From positions 1 to 13,091 of the forward strand of contig NW_003158917.1 of assembly GCF_000003605.2 (NCBI RefSeq): a stretch of DNA of 13,091 bases, written 5' to 3'. How positions within the stretch are numbered: the first letter of the stretch is position 1; every line of letters starts with the position of its first letter. Made by a program: the position numbers and the translations under genes. The notes under the pieces were generated by a model, which did no database searches, was not told the origin of the DNA, and was given only the letters and a program-made list of their open reading frames with translations. This document shows, piece after piece, positions 10,045 through 13,091 of this stretch. The DNA is from Saccoglossus kowalevskii (Eukaryota; Hemichordata; Enteropneusta; Harrimaniidae).

Positions 10045-10495
10045 CATACCAAATATGTTTGGTTTCATTACCCAAGACAAGCTCTGTAGAACCCTTACCA
10101 AATATGTTTGGTTTCATTACCCAAGACAAGCCTAGTAGAACCCATACCAAATATGTTTGGTTTCATTACCCAAGACAAGCCTAGTAGAACCCATACCAAA
10201 TATGTTTGGTTTCATTACCCAAGACAAGCCTAGTAGAACCCATACCAAATATGTTTGGTTTCATTACCCAAGACAAGCCTAGTAGAACCCATACCAAATA
10301 TGTTTGGTTTCATTACCCAAGACAAGCCTAGTAGAACCCATACCAAATATGTTTGGTTTCATTACCCAAGACAAGCCTAGTAGAACCCATACCAAATATG
10401 TTTGGTTTCATTACCCAAGACAAGCTCTGTAGAACCCATACCAAATATGTTTGGTTTCATTACCCAAGACAAGCCTAGTAGAACCCATACCAAAT
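9986..10495 (+). repeat. Left member of a 510-bp duplicated segment (partner 12581-13090)
   Basis: The series is a ctt/cctag unit, cctag, ctctg (10082), a ctt/cctag unit, five cctag units, ctctg (10425), cctag. It recurs 2,595 bases downstream with ctctg at 12677 and 13020. By reading I found no difference over 510 bases. It is longer and cleaner than the other dispersed copies. Confidence 0.88.
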
Positions 10496-10877
10496 ATGTT
10501 TGGTTTCATTACCCAAGACAAGCCTAGTAGAACCCATACCAAATATGTTTGGTTTCATTACCCAAGACAAGCCTAGTAGAACCCATACCAAATATGTTTG
10601 GTTTCATTACCCAAGACAAGCCTAGTAGAACCCATACCAAATATGTTTGGTTTCATTACCCAAGACAAGCCTAGTAGAACCCATACCAAATATGTTTGGT
10701 TTCATTACCCAAGACAAGCCTCGTAGAACCCATACCAAATATGTTTGGTTTCATTACCCAAGACAAGCCTCGTAGAACCCATACCAAATATGTTTGGTTT
10801 CATTACCCAAGACAAGCCTTTTAGAACCCATACAAAGTATGTTTGGTTTCATTACCCAAGACAAGCCTAGTAGAACC

Positions 10878-11073
10878 CATACCAAATATGTTTGGTTTCA
10901 TTACCCAAGACAAGCCTAGTAGAACCCATACCAAATATGTTTGGTTTCATTACCCAAGACAAGCCTTGCAGAACCCATACCAAATATGTTTGGTTTCACT
11001 ACCCAAGACAAGCCTTGTAGAACCCTTACCAAATATGTTTGGTTTCATTACCCAAGACAAGCCTAGTAGAACC
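10878..11073 (+). repeat. Four-monomer cassette, copy 5 of 8 (first unit altered)
   Basis: This is the same cassette as at 9849, exactly 1,029 bases away, but the first monomer has cctag instead of ctctg. The remaining gcag (10968), cactaccc and ctt units are retained. Confidence 0.82.
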
Positions 11074-11465
11074 CATACCAAATATGTTTGGTTTCATTAC
11101 CCAAGACAAGCTCTGTAGAACCCATACCAAATATGTTTGGTTTCATTACCCAAGACAAGCCTTGTAGAACCCATACCAAATATGTTTGGTTTCATTACCC
11201 AAGACAAGCTCTGTAGAACCCATACCAAATATGTTAGGTTTCATTACCCAAGACAAGCCCTGTAGAACCCATACCAAATATGTTAGGTTTCATTACCCAA
11301 GACAAGCCTTGCAGAACCCTTACCAAATATGTTAGGTTTCTTTACCCAAGACAAGCCTTGTAGAACCCATACCAAATATGTTTGGTTTCATTACCCAAGA
11401 CAAGCCTAGTAGAACCCATACCAAATATGTTTGGTTTCATTACCCAAGACAAGCCTAGTAGAACC

Positions 11466-12053
11466 CATACCAAATATGTTTGGTTTCATTACCCAAGACA
11501 AGCTCTGTAGAACCCATACCAAATATGTTTGGTTTCATTACCCAAGACAAGCCTTGCAGAACCCATACCAAATATGTTTGGTTTCACTACCCAAGACAAG
11601 CCTTGTAGAACCCTTACCAAATATGTTTGGTTTCATTACCCAAGACAAGCCTAGTAGAACCCATACCAAATATGTTTGGTTTCATTACCCAAGACAAGCC
11701 TAGTAGAACCCATACTAAATATGTTTGGTTTCATTACCCAAGACAAGCTCTGTAGAACCCATACCAAATATGTTTGGTTTCATTACCCAAGACAAGCCTT
11801 GCAGAACCCATACCAAATATGTTTGGTTTCACTACCCAAGACAAGCCTTGTAGAACCCTTACCAAATATGTTTGGTTTCATTACCCAAGACAAGCTCTGT
11901 AGAACCCATACCAAATATGTTTGGTTTCATTACCCAAGACAAGCCTTGCAGAACCCATACCAAATATGTTTGGTTTCACTACCCAAGACAAGCCTTGTAG
12001 AACCCTTACCAAATATGTTTGGTTTCATTACCCAAGACAAGCCTAGTAGAACC
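11466..12053 (+). repeat. Cluster of three four-monomer cassettes (copies 6-8 of 8)
   Basis: Copies lie at 11466-11661, 11711-11906 and 11858-12053. ctctg is at 11503, 11748 and 11895, and gcag at 11556, 11801 and 11948, so steps are 245 and then 147. In the last two the cassettes overlap: the ctt unit that should carry cctag carries ctctg and serves as the first unit of the next copy. This gives a tandem trimer of 147 bp. The first unit of the middle copy begins catactaaat. Confidence 0.88.
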
Positions 12054-12102
12054 CATACCAAATATGTTTGGTTTCATTACCCAAGACAAGCCTAGTAGAA
12101 CC

Positions 12103-12247
12103 CATACCAAATATGTTTGGGTTTCATTACCCAAGACAAGCCTAGTAGACCCATACCAAATATGTTTGGTTTCATTACCCAAGACAAGCTAGTAGAACCC
12201 ATACCAAATATGTTTGGTTTCATTACCCAAGACAAGCTAGTAGAACC
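12103..12247 (+). repeat. Three consecutive monomers with single-base indels
   Basis: 12103-12151 has an extra g (tttgggtttc) and a lost a (agtagaccc), so its net length stays 49. 12152-12199 and 12200-12247 are both 48 nt with the identical loss of one c (caagctag instead of caagcctag). Two adjacent units sharing one deletion imply a very recent duplication of a mutated monomer. Confidence 0.9.
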
Positions 12248-12250
12248 CAT

Positions 12251-12675
12251 ACCAAATATGTTTGGTTTCATTACCCAAGACAAGCCTAGTAGAACCCATA
12301 CCAAATATGTTTGGTTTCATTACCCAAGACAAGCTCTGTAGAACCCATACCAAATATGTTTGGTTTCATTACCCAAGACAAGCCTAGTAGAACTCATAAC
12401 AAATATGTTTGGTTTCATTACCCAAGACAAGCCTTGTAGAACCCATACCAAATATGTTTGGTTTCATTACCCAAGACAAGCCTAGTAGAACCCTTACCAA
12501 ATATGTTAGGTTTCATTACCCAAGACAAGCCTAGTAGAACCCTTACCAAATATGTTTTGTTTCATTACCTAAGACAAGCCTTGTAGAACCCTTACCAAAT
12601 ATGTTTGGTTTCATTACCCAAGACAAGCCTAGTAGAACCCATACCAAATATGTTTGGTTTCATTACCCAAGACAA
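12251..12675 (+). repeat. Right member of a 426-bp duplicated segment (partner 9312-9737)
   Basis: It carries actcataacaaat, cttacc/ttagg and gttttgtttcattacctaag in the same order as 9312-9737. It overlaps the start of the next copied segment (12581-13090), whose source lies further right at 9986. The 12.3-13.1 kb end is therefore a mosaic of two pieces from the 9.3-10.5 kb region. Confidence 0.87.
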
Positions 12676-13090
12676 GCTCTGTAGAACCCTTACCAAATAT
12701 GTTTGGTTTCATTACCCAAGACAAGCCTAGTAGAACCCATACCAAATATGTTTGGTTTCATTACCCAAGACAAGCCTAGTAGAACCCATACCAAATATGT
12801 TTGGTTTCATTACCCAAGACAAGCCTAGTAGAACCCATACCAAATATGTTTGGTTTCATTACCCAAGACAAGCCTAGTAGAACCCATACCAAATATGTTT
12901 GGTTTCATTACCCAAGACAAGCCTAGTAGAACCCATACCAAATATGTTTGGTTTCATTACCCAAGACAAGCCTAGTAGAACCCATACCAAATATGTTTGG
13001 TTTCATTACCCAAGACAAGCTCTGTAGAACCCATACCAAATATGTTTGGTTTCATTACCCAAGACAAGCCTAGTAGAACCCATACCAAAT
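12581..13090 (+). repeat. Right member of a 510-bp duplicated segment (partner 9986-10495)
   Basis: It is identical by reading to 9986-10495. ctctg at 12334, 12677 and 13020 are spaced exactly 343, so the 7-mer period continues to the window edge. Confidence 0.88.
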
Positions 13091-13091
13091 G
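13081..13091 (+). repeat. Partial monomer at right edge
   Basis: Eleven bases, cataccaaatg. The last base is g where a is usual (caaatatg). This may be the same two-base deletion seen at 2942 and 3283, a substitution, or an edge effect; one base cannot decide. Confidence 0.7.

Larger units (their letters stand above)
9780..11118 (+). repeat. Region of renewed 343-bp periodicity
   Basis: Markers fall on multiples of 343: ctctg at 10082, 10425 and 11111; gcag at 9939 and 10968 (1,029 = 3 x 343). At 10768, where ctctg would be expected, the pentamer is cctcg. The segment 9780-10085 is repeated at 10809-11114. The differences noted are ctctg replaced by cctag at 10915 and a diverged unit at 10829 (tacaaagtatg). 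Most other units are plain cctag, so this block is less marked than the one at 1525. Confidence 0.75.
1..13091. repeat. Satellite array of a 49-bp monomer, about 267 copies, head to tail
   Basis: The whole window is one monomer repeated without interruption. Walking monomer starts from 1 to 13081 gives 267 complete units and an 11-base partial unit. Consensus composition is A17 C12 G7 T13, about 39% GC, with C exceeding G on this strand. Conserved parts are the 'accaaatatg' segment (positions 4-13) and 'acccaagacaag' (26-37). Variation concentrates at positions 2, 15 and 38-42. All units share one orientation. No unique sequence, promoter, RNA gene or coding gene was found on either strand, so this entry also covers every stretch not named below. 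Size, purity and higher-order structure are typical of eukaryotic satellite or large minisatellite DNA. The monomer family is not one I recognise, and both window edges fall inside the array. Confidence 0.98.

Noticed and set aside
660-12341. Many short open frames on both strands, 60-139 codons, with a repeated peptide (for example starting MVSLPKTSLVEP)
   Set aside because: They are frame-cycled translations of the same 49-bp monomer, occur in several frames and on both strands, end at the TAG in the monomer tail, and have no separate promoter, start context or codon bias. Not annotated as genes.
1-13091. CRISPR array
   Set aside because: There are no unique spacers: the whole 49-bp unit repeats, and variation is a few shared substitutions. 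No cas-like gene is in the window.
1-13091. Telomere-type repeats (ttagg or tttagg motifs)
   Set aside because: ttagg occurs at most once per 49-bp unit as a substitution of tttgg, not as a tandem 5-7 bp repeat.
1-13091. Bacterial iteron origin or operator array based on the 16-bp dyad
   Set aside because: 267 copies over 13 kb with HORs and no replication gene do not fit iterons, which are few in number and beside a rep gene.
1-13091. tRNA, rRNA or other structured RNA gene
   Set aside because: No cloverleaf, conserved rRNA core or polymerase III box arrangement was seen; the only inverted repeat is the short 6-bp dyad of the monomer.

Overview
This 13,091-base window is a single uninterrupted tandem satellite array. 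I count 267 complete head-to-tail monomers plus an 11-base partial monomer at the right end. The consensus monomer is 49 bp and about 61% A+T. All monomers lie in the same orientation. I see no unique DNA, gene, RNA gene, transposon, CRISPR array or inversion anywhere in the window. Taking the monomer to begin at 'cataccaaat', only 12 monomers have a net length other than 49 (47, 48, 50 or 51 nt). The net indels account for the phase from one end to the other.

The size, homogeneity, absence of coding sequence and nested higher-order repeats (HORs) fit a eukaryotic satellite or large minisatellite from heterochromatin (pericentromeric, centromeric, subtelomeric or an interstitial block). I do not recognise the monomer and cannot name the organism. 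Nothing here looks bacterial or viral.

Monomers differ mostly at a few diagnostic sites. These are the pentamer at monomer positions 38-42 (cctag, ccttg, ctctg, ccctg, rarely cttag, cattg, cctcg), position 15 (tttgg or ttagg), position 2 (cat or ctt), and a rarer g(t/c)ag change at positions 43-46. Used as a barcode, they reveal layered structure: (a) 1-1524, mixed monomers including a 4-mer repeat at 835-1226; (b) 1525-2531, three near-identical 343-bp heptamers; (c) 2610-3318, two 341-bp heptamers; (d) 3330-4742, mixed monomers; (e) 4743-5265, two 245-bp pentamers; (f) 5266-9311, mixed monomers with ancient segment copies of regions elsewhere; (g) 9312-11118, in which the 343-bp spacing reappears; (h) 11466-12053, a compact cluster of a 4-monomer cassette also found in block b; (i) 12103-12247, a burst of single-base indels; (j) 12251-13090, copies of sequence from 9.3-10.5 kb.

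There are no genes to work together. The open frames present are by-products of the repeat: 49 is not a multiple of 3, so each reading frame cycles through all three phases and meets a TAG once every three monomers unless a variant removes it. The biology visible here is repeat evolution: local amplification of 4-, 5- and 7-mers, segment copying over kilobases, a short dyad in most monomers, and a consensus with no CG or CHG sites.
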